Assembly: GCF_001428045.1 (NCBI RefSeq)
Contig: NZ_LMSD01000013.1
Coordinates: 44,072-108,071, forward strand
DNA from: Paenibacillus sp. Soil750
Lineage (GTDB): Bacteria > Bacillota > Bacilli > Paenibacillales > NBRC-103111
DNA length: 64,000 nucleotides
Direction: 5' to 3'
Shown: positions 9,701-16,876 of the stretch, piece by piece
Layout of the letters: every line of letters starts with the position of its first letter
How positions within the stretch are numbered: the first letter of the stretch is position 1
Made by a program: the position numbers and the translations under genes
Notes under the pieces: model-generated
What the model saw: only the letters and a program-made list of their open reading frames with translations
The model's database searches: none
What the model was told of the DNA's origin: nothing

Positions 9701-10879
9701 ATTCACCGTGTTCCAGTCCGGTGTTTTGGGAAAATCATAGGTCTCCGACGTTCCACCATTTGCACTGACTTGTATAGAGCGAGGATCGCCAGAAATATAA
9801 GAAACCGTTACGTGATAATTCCCTGTTGAAGCCACTTCTACCCCATTAAATTGCAGGGAGCTGCCTTGATATAAATTGCCGACTTTCTTGCCTTCCGAGC
9901 AGCTGCTGCAATTTGAAATGTTTGCTTTGCCACCAAGTGTGTTCGTGGAAGCTTCTGCTTCATAGGTTACACTTTTGGGGGATACAGAGATCTTATCGAT
10001 ATCCGGGGAATACGAATTGCCATCAGACAAGATAATCGTATTGCTGCCCGCCTGTAAAGTAAGATCGACGTCAAACGTGCCGACCGTATTCCAATCAGTC
10101 GTTTTCGGCAGATCATACAGCTCGAATGCCCCTCCGTTAGCACTGACTTGAACAGACCTAGGATCACCGGAAATATAGGAAAGCCTCACCGAGTAGATAC
10201 CGGGAGCATTCACTTGGATTTGATTGAATTGTAATGCGCTTCCTTGATACAAATTGCCGACTTTCTTGCCTCCTGAACACGAGCCGCAATTAGACACCGA
10301 AGCTTTGCCTGTTAGCAAATTAATAGCAGACTCCGCTTCGTAATTCTGAGCGAAAACCGGAGGTGGGTCACCTCCTCCACCATCTCCAGGATTCTGTGTA
10401 CCTGCGGGAGTAATCAAGATTTTATCAATGTCCGGCGCATACCAATTACCGTCGTCAAACACGATGGCATTCTCACCAGCGTTGAGTTGAAGCGTAATAT
10501 CAAAAGTGCCAACCGTGCTCCAATCCACCGTTTTGGGCAAATCGTAATTTTCCGCACTCCCACCATTTACACGGATGTTCACCGAACGGGGATCGCCGGA
10601 TATATAAGAAACCGACATCTTGTAACTTCCAGCTTCGTTCACAGTTACGCCGTTAAATTGCAACGAACTTCCTTGATAGAGACCGCCTACCTTCTTACCT
10701 CCGGAACATCCGGTACATTCAACCACTGATGCGTTTCCACTTAGGATATTAACTGTCGCCTCTGCTTCGTAGGTTTGACCTTCCGCATACGCGGTTTGAA
10801 CGCCAATACCCGCGTTGGCTGGCAACGCGACTAACATAAGCATGAACACAATTAGCCATTTCGCGATCCTATCTCTCAT
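6749..10879 (-). CDS. Secreted clan GH-D glycosidase (GH27/GH36-like, probable alpha-galactosidase) with three CBM35/CBM6-like modules
   Basis: Large secreted enzyme of 1,376 residues. The signal peptide ends near residue 32. Three homologous carbohydrate-binding modules follow at about 36-157, 179-301 and 305-427. Each starts YEAE, has a close cysteine pair (such as CTGC or CGSC), and contains GGKKVG and YISGDPRS. After an N-terminal beta-sandwich (about 440-725) comes a TIM barrel beginning VGWNSWGAY. The predicted nucleophile is Asp876 in YIKLDFL and the acid/base is Asp937 in RRISCDVYG. The C-terminal part has two Ig/OmpL47-like domains and a short helical region. Known family activities are alpha-galactosidase, beta-L-arabinopyranosidase and isomaltodextranase, so the exact specificity is open. 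The ribosome site is AAGGAGAG. It is convergent with yesM and transcribed alone. Confidence 0.85.
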   Translation of the reverse strand: MRDRIAKWLIVFMLMLVALPANAGIGVQTAYAEGQTYEAEATVNILSGNASVVECTGCSGGKKVGGLYQGSSLQFNGVTVNEAGSYKMSVSYISGDPRSVNIRVNGGSAENYDLPKTVDWSTVGTFDITLQLNAGENAIVFDDGNWYAPDIDKILITPAGTQNPGDGGGGDPPPVFAQNYEAESAINLLTGKASVSNCGSCSGGKKVGNLYQGSALQFNQIQVNAPGIYSVRLSYISGDPRSVQVSANGGAFELYDLPKTTDWNTVGTFDVDLTLQAGSNTIILSDGNSYSPDIDKISVSPKSVTYEAEASTNTLGGKANISNCSSCSEGKKVGNLYQGSSLQFNGVEVASTGNYHVTVSYISGDPRSIQVSANGGTSETYDFPKTPDWNTVNTYVIPLALVAGSNTIQFADGNGYSPDLDKIVVGPKIEQNPGDDDYVDSSLGEPSESKQYGAITVTHYTYGATFSNGDTTITYHTDSGMADYSWKDAKIVKGVYGSLQLGELVTSKSYPQHTLSDAAIVPVHDGFGVGVRFTVINESPGKPTLHQVYTLYEGKNFFLTQLKAANTASMTTNTIAPIVVNNSGGVDIGSYADNRALFVPFDNDNWIRYKAQSINTSNTGYEVTAIYNNANRNGLVIGSVTHDMWKTGISWNGSNNKLNNLTVYGGASSNITHDTVPHGSISGTEVTSPTMFVGYFADYRDGLEEYGRANAVFTPPLSFQGSVAHEVPVGWNSWGAYGSDLTYQDVIDTSNYFKEHLQNKSFNNKGSLYINLDSYWDNLTDTQLQNAVTTIHQNGQQAGIYWGPFVYWGTNMSQTVEGTNNQYTYGDIVLRDSTGKILPTLDGAYALDPTHPGTKARMDYFLGKFKALGFTYIKLDFLTHGSLEGKHADPTVTTGIQAYNQGMAYVNHVINGSMFISESIAPLFPSQYAHSRRISCDVYGKISETEYELNSLTYGWWQNGTIYPYTDPDHMSLSRASSMDEARSRVNSAVISGTVFLNSDDVHNETAQAYMNELLTNKAINQVAILGKAFQAVEGNTGANAAETFVLNHNGSYYVAVFNYSGASSATKSIDLARAGLNGASNYLRTDLWTGAEDKVSGMLNVTLKPAESKLFKLQLDTVPPTTNVIFDGISGAGTFTNKDIKMTFSAVDQLGGTGILLTEYQLNSGNWVTVNGPVTLSTEGAYSVHYRSKDRYGNVEASKQVTVGIDRTAPVVQINGPLTIWQTDPLNLSVQITDALSGIGNSNIQLDKKNSGNPVQAVPASLAVGNHVIEIIGTDLAGNVTANTYTLQVEMDTNHFMDLINIGVANGSITISDKGKELLAKVEAIVRSHNKDATVQQLKALRIFVQVLTAGKKITKEFSDILIADIDYFIQKTSK
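9599..10774 (-). repeat. Three diverged coding repeats for CBM modules
   Basis: Three in-frame copies of about 366-370 bp each, encoding residues 36-157, 179-301 and 305-427 of the glycosidase. The stretch for GGKKVGxLYQGS and SYISGDPRS is nearly the same in all three, while a Gly/Asp/Pro linker separates copies 1 and 2 only. This suggests internal duplication. Confidence 0.8.
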
Positions 10880-11253
10880 AACATCTCTCCTTGTACAATG
10901 AATTTACATTCATGTCTATTATAGGAATGAAATCGAGGAGATCTCTACGCGATTATCTTCAGATATATAACGTTAATTAACAGTCTTTTTAAATGATCAG
11001 TTAAATATAGAGGATCTTATTGTTGTGTTGAATAAATCCAAATGAAAACTCAAATCCATACCCTACTTCACTTCCTAATCCCGAGAACTGAAAACCCTAT
11101 ATTGTCCCAAAAATAGCAAAAGCGAAAAATAGCCTTTCAAAGAGAGGTTCCAAATAAAATAGGCCTTAAAGCTGACATTGGTGTCTATATACATATTTGT
11201 AGAATTTATGGTCCATATTATAACAAATGTTATTTTCAAAGGTAGGTACTTAC
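10880..11253. other. Divergent intergenic region between the glycosidase and ger operon
   Basis: AT-rich spacer of about 370 bp. On the minus strand a TATAAT at 10918-10923 (inside CCTATAATAG) is a candidate -10 for the glycosidase, with no clear -35. An imperfect palindrome with ATGAAT and ATTCAT arms lies just inside it near 10900. On the plus strand a sporulation-type promoter candidate precedes gerA. I see no convincing gene in the middle; a minus-strand frame at 11075-11272 has no ribosome site. Confidence 0.5.
11191..11220 (+). promoter_or_regulatory. Candidate sigma-G (forespore) promoter of the ger operon
   Basis: ACATA at 11191-11195, an 18-bp spacer, then CATATTA at 11214-11220. 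This resembles the forespore sigma-G pattern (GHATR, 17-18 bp, CATWHTA), which is the known control for ger operons in Bacillus. It ends about 34 bp before the preferred gerA start. Confidence 0.45.
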
Positions 11254-12780
11254 ATGGGGAGCTTTCGAACAAAAATCAAAAAAATTATCCTAAAGGATTC
11301 AGATACAGATTCTAGGAATCCACATCATATGCATAAGTCGAATAATAATATAAAAGCTTCTAATGAAAAAACAATAACAGAAGCTAATATGGAAAAGACA
11401 CTTGCGAAATTCGGGGATAGTTTTGACCTTGTTCATCGTTCATTTCATCAAGGTACTATTCACCTTATATATTTAAATTCATTAGTAGATTCCAACACAT
11501 TAGAGTGGGAAATACTTTCACCATTAAGAGAAATGTCATTCAATGATTTCGGAAATTCCCTTCAACAATCCCTTTATAAACGAGTAAATAATCAAGAGGA
11601 AATCATACAAGGAATATTAGACGGCAATGTGACAATGTTCACTGGGGAGTATACCTATTTAATAAATGTGTCTGGATTTGAAGAACGTGCCATTTCACAA
11701 TCTGAAACAGAAACTGTAATCAGTGGGCCACATGACTCTTTTAATGAGGCATTAAAAACGAATGTATCGTTGATTAGAAGACGAGTCAGAAGTTCTCGCT
11801 TAAAAATGATTACGTTATCTGTCGGGGAAATTTCAAGAACAAAAGTTCTTATCATCTATATTGAGGGTATTGCAAAAATGGATGTTGTGAATCAGCTGAA
11901 AGAAAGGATTCAATCGATTAAAGTTGATTCCATAACTGACTCCAATGTTTTGGTTCAAATGTTAGATGATCATCAAAACTCCCCATTCCCTCAATTTTAT
12001 ACCACGGAAAGACCAGATATTGCTGTGACAAAACTATATGCTGGAAAGATAATTGGACTTGTCGAAGATAGTCCAAACATTTTTTGTACGCCTTCCAGTT
12101 TCTCTGATTTTTTCGAGTCACCAGATGACTATAATCAGCGTTGGACTATAGGAACAGCGGTTAGGATTCTACGATACTTTGCTTTATTTATTACCTTAGT
12201 ACTTACAGCTTTTTATGTCTCTATTTGTACGTTTCATTACGAAATGATTCCACAATCCCTACTACAAAGCCTTATGCAGTCTAGAAGTAGAGTGCCTTTT
12301 GCACCTTTCGTTGAAGCTATGTTTTTAGAAATAGTAATTGAACTTTTAAGAGAGGCGGGTGCGAGGCTGCCTACAAAAATTGGTCAAACAATTGGCGTAG
12401 TAGGCGGTATTGTGATTGGCCAAGCAGCTGTTGAAGCTGGGGTTACCAGCAATATCTTAATCATTGTTGTTTCTGTATCGGCGATAGCTTCATTCATAGT
12501 ACCCAGTTATATTATGAGTTCTTCCGTTAGAATCATTAGGTTCCTATTTATTGTAATGGCAGGGTTTTTGGGTAATATCGGCATTTTCTTCGCATTAGGA
12601 ATAGTTATCATCCACTTAACCGGGTTAACAAATTTATCAGCACCTTATGTTAAGCCTGTTTCTGCCACCTTCTTCAAAAATTTGATGGAGGGCATTGTGA
12701 GAGGGCCTTTTTATAAAATTAAAAAGGAGCAACCGAAACATTCTTTGATGCAAAACGATGGTGAAAATGAGAGGAATTAA
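11254..12780 (+). CDS. Spore germination protein, GerA subunit family (GerAA/GerKA-like)
   Basis: A-subunit of a nutrient germinant receptor in the spore inner membrane. Start chosen at ATG 11254 (MGSFRTKIKK), 7 nt after AAAGGTAGG; an in-frame ATG at 11227 lies before that site. The 508 residues have a soluble N-terminal half (about 1-290) and a C-terminal half with about five membrane segments. Family features include PFAPFVEAMFLEIVIELLREA, recognisable in part as EAMFLEIVIELLREAGAR, and a following GxxxGQAAVEAG segment. It is first in a gerA-gerB-gerC operon. The operon is visibly more AT-rich than the flanking enzyme genes. Confidence 0.92.
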   Translation: MGSFRTKIKKIILKDSDTDSRNPHHMHKSNNNIKASNEKTITEANMEKTLAKFGDSFDLVHRSFHQGTIHLIYLNSLVDSNTLEWEILSPLREMSFNDFGNSLQQSLYKRVNNQEEIIQGILDGNVTMFTGEYTYLINVSGFEERAISQSETETVISGPHDSFNEALKTNVSLIRRRVRSSRLKMITLSVGEISRTKVLIIYIEGIAKMDVVNQLKERIQSIKVDSITDSNVLVQMLDDHQNSPFPQFYTTERPDIAVTKLYAGKIIGLVEDSPNIFCTPSSFSDFFESPDDYNQRWTIGTAVRILRYFALFITLVLTAFYVSICTFHYEMIPQSLLQSLMQSRSRVPFAPFVEAMFLEIVIELLREAGARLPTKIGQTIGVVGGIVIGQAAVEAGVTSNILIIVVSVSAIASFIVPSYIMSSSVRIIRFLFIVMAGFLGNIGIFFALGIVIIHLTGLTNLSAPYVKPVSATFFKNLMEGIVRGPFYKIKKEQPKHSLMQNDGENERN

Positions 12781-12790
12781 TGGTGACAAT

Positions 12791-13885
12791 ATGAAAGAAC
12801 GGCTCAATCCACTTCAACTGTCTTTACTTTTCTATAGCATCCAAAATGGGCTTGTCTTGTATACATTACCTCGAGTAACTGCCGAATATTTTGGAACAAA
12901 TGGCTGGTTAAGTATTATTTTCATTTTCGTACTCGTTAATATGAATATTACGATGATTGCAATAAGTTATAAGCTGGGCAAAGGAAGATCAATATTTGAA
13001 ATCATAGAGGCAACAGTTCCCAAGTGGGTAATGGTTCCTTTCTATTTGTTTATCATTTGTGTTTGGATTGGAATGGCAAGCATGATTATGAGGGAATATA
13101 TCTTCATCATGAAAATAATGTTTTATCCAACATTACCTGCCACATTTTTTGTCATATTCTTTACTCTTCTTAGTTTTCTATTATTAAGAGGTGGAATCTA
13201 CCATATTGCTAAAGCACTTGTGGCTTTATTCTTCGTCGTGATTCCAATGATTGTTTTGCTTTTTTACCTAATTCCAGAATTTGATTTTGCACGTTTCACG
13301 CCTTTCATTTTTAAAGGAGATACAGATTTTTTCAAGGGGACTCTTCATGTTTATTCAGCATTCTTAGGTATTGAAGTTTCCATTCTTTTTTTCCCTTTTG
13401 TTGAAAAAAAATGGACGAAAGCACTTTTTATTGGAAATATGCTCTCAACGTTCATTTATTTAATTATCACCTGTATAAGCTTTGGCTTTTTTAGCTTCGA
13501 TCAAATATTAAATGATCTATACCCCGTTATGACATTGTTTGAATATACAGAAGTTTCATTCATTTCACGCGCCGAGAATCTTTGTTTTTGTGTGTATGCC
13601 TTCAAGGTATTATCAACAACTATCATTTATTATTGGGGAGCTCAGCAATTTTTCGGGAATATGGTAAAAAGTGTAAAACCTAATGTTTGGATTATTATCA
13701 TACTAGCAAGCGGTTTTATACTTGCATTGATTCCAGATTCTCTGTTGGATGTTAAAAAATGGTTGAACTTGTTGAGTAATTGTTCAATCGGAATTGCTTG
13801 GGCATTACCTATGTTCGTATTATGCAACCTGTCTATTCAAATTCTTAAAAAAAAGATGCCTAGGGAGACAGATCATGCAAAATAA
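12791..13885 (+). CDS. Spore germination permease, GerB subunit family (GerAB/GerKB-like)
   Basis: B-subunit of the germinant receptor, an APC-superfamily membrane protein that binds the germinant in characterised receptors. The start ATG 12791 gives MKERLNPLQLSLLF, the usual N-terminus of the family; in-frame ATGs at 12758 and 12767 overlap gerA and would add 8-11 residues. The 364 residues contain about ten hydrophobic segments. It begins 10 bp after gerA and its 3' end overlaps gerC by 11 bp, so the three genes are probably translationally coupled. Confidence 0.9.
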   Translation: MKERLNPLQLSLLFYSIQNGLVLYTLPRVTAEYFGTNGWLSIIFIFVLVNMNITMIAISYKLGKGRSIFEIIEATVPKWVMVPFYLFIICVWIGMASMIMREYIFIMKIMFYPTLPATFFVIFFTLLSFLLLRGGIYHIAKALVALFFVVIPMIVLLFYLIPEFDFARFTPFIFKGDTDFFKGTLHVYSAFLGIEVSILFFPFVEKKWTKALFIGNMLSTFIYLIITCISFGFFSFDQILNDLYPVMTLFEYTEVSFISRAENLCFCVYAFKVLSTTIIYYWGAQQFFGNMVKSVKPNVWIIIILASGFILALIPDSLLDVKKWLNLLSNCSIGIAWALPMFVLCNLSIQILKKKMPRETDHAK

Positions 13886-14972
13886 AAAACTTGTATTGAT
13901 CGCAATATGCTGTTTGTTAGTAACAGGTTGTGCAGAAAGAAATATTATTGAAGAATTGGCCATACTTGAAGCTGGTGCTTACGATTTGTCGGAAAGTGAT
14001 GTAAATCCAATTAGAACAACAGTCCTTTTTCCCACTGTTACTAAAGAAGGATTGGTTGATACAATGACGCTTACTGCAAATGGTAAATCCGTTCATGATA
14101 CTTTCCTAAAAATTCAAAATTTAACGAATTTAAAGTTAGTTGGAGGTCAGGGTACGATTCTCTTTGGTGAGGAACTGTTGAAAAAAGGTCTTATCAATGT
14201 TGTGAAGTCATTTACAAGGGATCCAGAAATCGGAACTCGCGTTAAATTTGCTATCGTGGAGGGAAATGCAGGGAATTTACTTAAAAAAAAGTTACCCTCT
14301 GTCGAAGATAATGCTGAGTTTCTTTACACGTTCTTGGATAAGGCGGGCAAACAAAATAAAGCTTTCATTACAAATAAATATCGTTTTTTAAGAGATTATT
14401 ATGACGATGGTATTGATCCGGTACTACCCGTTTTTTCATCTGAAGGCGAGAGCATTGAATTAAAAGGATTGGGTATTTTTAAAGGAGATCAATATGTTAC
14501 ACGCCTAACCTTAAGTGAAACACAGATCTTTAATTTATTAATGGGTGACATCAAAAATGGCAGATTAATGATTAATATGAATCCTGAAGAGTCAGGAGAA
14601 AATTATCAGCTTTTGTTAAATAATATTAATTCTAAAAATGATAAAAAAATGAACACAGGAAATATGTCGGTCGAAGTCATTTTAGATATAAAAGGAAGCG
14701 TCCTTGAATACACAGGCACCATGGATATAACTCAAGAGCAGTATCAAAGAGAATTGGAAAAACAGGTTGAAAAATATATACTAACCAGTTCAGAAAAGCT
14801 GTTAGCCAAATTACAAAAAGTTCAAACAGATCCTATCGGAATAGGAAAGGTGGTACGCAATCATTTATCATATGAAAGATGGAACAATATGAACTGGAAT
14901 ATGACTTATTCAAACTTGAATATTAAAGTAAAAGTAAAAGTAGATCTGACTCATATCGGAAAATCAAAATGA
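13875..14972 (+). CDS. Spore germination lipoprotein, GerC subunit family
   Basis: C-subunit of the germinant receptor, a lipoprotein. The start is ATG 13875, after an AGGGAG ribosome site and inside the end of gerB; the longer frame from 13794 is only gerB read in another frame. The 365 residues start with a lipoprotein signal and lipobox LVTGC (Cys19). The body is a three-domain GerC-type fold; EIGTRVKFAIVEGNAGNLL and the C-terminal LSYERWNNMNWN segment resemble the family. The order A-B-C is the standard one. Confidence 0.9.
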   Translation: MQNKKLVLIAICCLLVTGCAERNIIEELAILEAGAYDLSESDVNPIRTTVLFPTVTKEGLVDTMTLTANGKSVHDTFLKIQNLTNLKLVGGQGTILFGEELLKKGLINVVKSFTRDPEIGTRVKFAIVEGNAGNLLKKKLPSVEDNAEFLYTFLDKAGKQNKAFITNKYRFLRDYYDDGIDPVLPVFSSEGESIELKGLGIFKGDQYVTRLTLSETQIFNLLMGDIKNGRLMINMNPEESGENYQLLLNNINSKNDKKMNTGNMSVEVILDIKGSVLEYTGTMDITQEQYQRELEKQVEKYILTSSEKLLAKLQKVQTDPIGIGKVVRNHLSYERWNNMNWNMTYSNLNIKVKVKVDLTHIGKSK

Positions 14973-15034
14973 TCTTAGGTGCATTATGTAACCATTAAAA
15001 AATACGAACGTTAGTTGTAAGTGAAGAAACAAAG

Positions 15035-15072
15035 TAAGGAGTCTATCTCCATTTATGGTGATAGACTCCTTA
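15035..15072. terminator. Shared terminator between the ger operon and msrB
   Basis: A 13-bp perfect stem (TAAGGAGTCTATC with GATAGACTCCTTA) and a 12-nt loop. The downstream side on the minus strand is T-rich, which suits the convergent msr genes; the plus-strand side lacks a long T run. Confidence 0.7.
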
Positions 15073-15085
15073 TAGAGGTTTGATG

Positions 15086-15547
15086 CTATACCTCGCTAAA
15101 TAGCGCGAGATAGGCACCGTATCCTTTTTCTTCAAGCTCATCTTTTGAAATGAATTTCATGGATGCAGAGTTCACACAGAATCGCAATCCTGTCTCGCCT
15201 GGTCCGTCATTAAACACATCACCTAGGAAGGAATCCGCATTTCGACTTCTGACTTCGCACCCAGAAAAGAATCCTTTATTTTTCAGAACAACGTTAGTGG
15301 AATCTAGTGGTTTTGTAAAACTCGGCCAGCCTGTACGTGCATCGAATTTATCCTTCGAACTAAACAGCGGCTCGCCTGAAACGATATCTACGTAAATACC
15401 CTCAGCTTCATTATCCCAGTATTCATTCTCATACGGCCTCTCGTCCACACCATGCTGGGTTACATTATATTGTTGTTTGGTCAGCGTTTTTAACTTTTCT
15501 TCTTTATTAAAATCGCCATGATAACTTTGCTTTGAGTTCGTACTCAT
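15086..15547 (-). CDS. msrB: MsrB-type methionine-R-sulfoxide reductase with substituted active-site histidines
   Basis: Predicted cytosolic repair enzyme reducing methionine-R-sulfoxide. The 153 residues cover the whole MsrB fold: NEYWDNEAEGIYVDIVSG, TGWPSF, EVRSRNADS, and LRFCVNSAS with the catalytic Cys124. Three unusual points are visible. The resolving Cys usually found just before GWPSF is Thr72. A cysteine appears instead at position 97 (SGCEVRS). The family motif DSHLGHVF reads DSFLGDVF, so both conserved histidines are replaced (Phe107 and Asp110). The zinc CxxC pairs are absent, as in other Bacilli. The start overlaps the msrA-fusion end region, 6 bp apart, so the two are cotranscribed. 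Activity should not be assumed. Confidence 0.85.
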   Translation of the reverse strand: MSTNSKQSYHGDFNKEEKLKTLTKQQYNVTQHGVDERPYENEYWDNEAEGIYVDIVSGEPLFSSKDKFDARTGWPSFTKPLDSTNVVLKNKGFFSGCEVRSRNADSFLGDVFNDGPGETGLRFCVNSASMKFISKDELEEKGYGAYLALFSEV

Positions 15548-15553
15548 GTTTCA

Positions 15554-16567
15554 TCACTCCCATTCCCACATATTTTGTTCCAGATACCGCGGATCGGAGA
15601 AGTACTTGTTCATCGTATTCTTTACCGATAAGCGAACTCTCTTGTAATAGTTCTGATGTTCGTCCTCGGCTTTGTAAAATGTTGATGCAGCGGCGACCTT
15701 CGTTACAACGGGTTTAGAAAACTGTTTGGATGCATCCAATTCCTTTCGAGATGCTTCCACGATCCCTTTTTGTTCATGGCTTGTGTAAAAAATAGCGGAA
15801 TGATCGCCAGCATCCGTTGGATCGACGTTTTTCCAGAAGTTCTGGAGCAACTCCCCATACGAAATCACATTCGGGTCATAATGAATCTCTACCGACTCAA
15901 GATGGTCGGACGTTTTGGAAACGACTTTTTTGTACGTCGGTTTGTCATCTTTTCCACCCGTGTAGCCGGTGTATACATCTGTAACGCCTTCAAGCTCTCG
16001 GAACGACTTTTCCATGTGCCAGAAGCAGCCGCCAGCAAAGATAGCGGTATCTGAAGACGGAGATGAGCTTTCATTATCCGCCGACAAAACATCTTGATCC
16101 TCGCTCGTATGCGACCTCAGCGATTTATTCATGCCGTAAATGATGCCTTGGTGATAGGACATGTGCAACGTAGTCGCGTAGATGAGTTCACCGATATTCT
16201 GGGCATGCAGGAAATTCTCGCTCACGGGCTCATCCAGTTTATCTTGTAAGGTATCGTGGATATGATTGCGGAGTTCTTTCAAATGAGCGATTAATACGTT
16301 CCACTCCGGCGGTTCTTCCCTCCAATCACTTGGTTTCGTACCGTAAGCGAAAAAGCTTTTATAGCTTTCCGGAAGAACTAGATGACGCTTGGAAAGACCA
16401 AGCACGTCGAATTGTGCAATGTAAAGAACATGACCCAGATGCCAATGTATGTTGTTTTTATATCCTTCCGGAATGATACTGCGCTTGTCCGGTGGACACT
16501 GGTTGCATGCATGTATGAATTGATTAATGTGTTTATCCAATAAGCGCAATGCGAATTCAGCTCTCAT
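15554..16567 (-). CDS. DinB-like domain fused to a divergent MsrA methionine-S-sulfoxide reductase
   Basis: A 337-residue fusion. Residues 1-150 are a DinB/YfiT-type four-helix domain; His43 or His46 (NIHWHLGH) with His135 and His139 (HMSYHQG) match the metal-ligand pattern. A CxxC (21-24) is also present. After a Ser/Asp/Glu linker, residues 174-325 are MsrA, with the catalytic Cys181 in AGGCFW and Glu224 in DHLESVEI. The segment between DPT (249-251) and SAIFY (257-261) is several residues shorter than usual and lacks the Asp and Tyr that normally bind the sulfoxide. No recycling cysteine follows Cys181. DinB-family proteins include thiol S-transferases such as bacillithiol-dependent enzymes, so thiol-linked recycling is possible but is inference. 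The ribosome site is GGGGAGGGG. Confidence 0.85.
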   Translation of the reverse strand: MRAEFALRLLDKHINQFIHACNQCPPDKRSIIPEGYKNNIHWHLGHVLYIAQFDVLGLSKRHLVLPESYKSFFAYGTKPSDWREEPPEWNVLIAHLKELRNHIHDTLQDKLDEPVSENFLHAQNIGELIYATTLHMSYHQGIIYGMNKSLRSHTSEDQDVLSADNESSSPSSDTAIFAGGCFWHMEKSFRELEGVTDVYTGYTGGKDDKPTYKKVVSKTSDHLESVEIHYDPNVISYGELLQNFWKNVDPTDAGDHSAIFYTSHEQKGIVEASRKELDASKQFSKPVVTKVAAASTFYKAEDEHQNYYKRVRLSVKNTMNKYFSDPRYLEQNMWEWE

Positions 16568-16588
16568 TTTATTGTTCCCCTCCCCGAA

Positions 16589-16672
16589 TCAGTTGTTCAA
16601 AAAACAATTAATTTCATAAAAAGAGCCCGCAGCTAAAATAATGAGAAGAAATATAATGAATTTTTTTCGCAT
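16589..16672 (-). CDS. Small hydrophobic peptide ORF (27 residues) upstream of the msr genes
   Basis: Reads MRKKFIIFLLIILAAG followed by a short polar tail. That is a basic N-terminus and a single membrane helix. The ATG at 16672 has AAGGGG 9 nt upstream, and the ORF ends 21 bp before the msrA-fusion start, downstream of the promoter at 16751-16779. Unknown function; too short for homology. It could be a small membrane protein or chance. Confidence 0.4.
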   Translation of the reverse strand: MRKKFIIFLLIILAAGSFYEINCFLNN

Positions 16673-16743
16673 AGCGGAAAACCCCTTTTTCATGAATTTG
16701 TGAATCGCACTTCAAATGTGTAACTATTTAGAATCATTTTATT

Positions 16744-16785
16744 GGTTACGAATATATCACGAAAAACGAATGATTACAAGTAACC
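16744..16785 (-). promoter_or_regulatory. Operator-like GGTTAC/GTAACC element at the msr promoter
   Basis: On the minus strand GGTTACTTGTAATC overlaps the -35 box and CGTAACCAATAAAA lies just past the -10, giving an inverted GGTTAC/GTAACC arrangement around the promoter. Almost the same arrangement surrounds the epoxide hydrolase promoter at 20983-21030. It resembles sites of HxlR/DUF24-type redox regulators, by inference only. Confidence 0.5.
16751..16779 (-). promoter_or_regulatory. Sigma-A promoter of the msr operon
   Basis: On the minus strand TTGTAA (16774-16779), a 17-bp spacer, then TATATT (16751-16756). It is about 80 bp upstream of the small ORF and drives it together with the DinB-MsrA fusion and msrB. 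Confidence 0.65.
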
Positions 16786-16876
16786 CTCTATATTAAATAT
16801 GATAGTTACAATATCGATTCGTAAACAAGCAACCCAACTATACTATGGGCTGCATGATTTACCAGATTGATACCAA

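Noticed and set aside
11075..11272. 65-residue minus-strand ORF before gerA
   Set aside because: It has no ribosome site, runs into gerA, and is a random-looking AT-rich translation.
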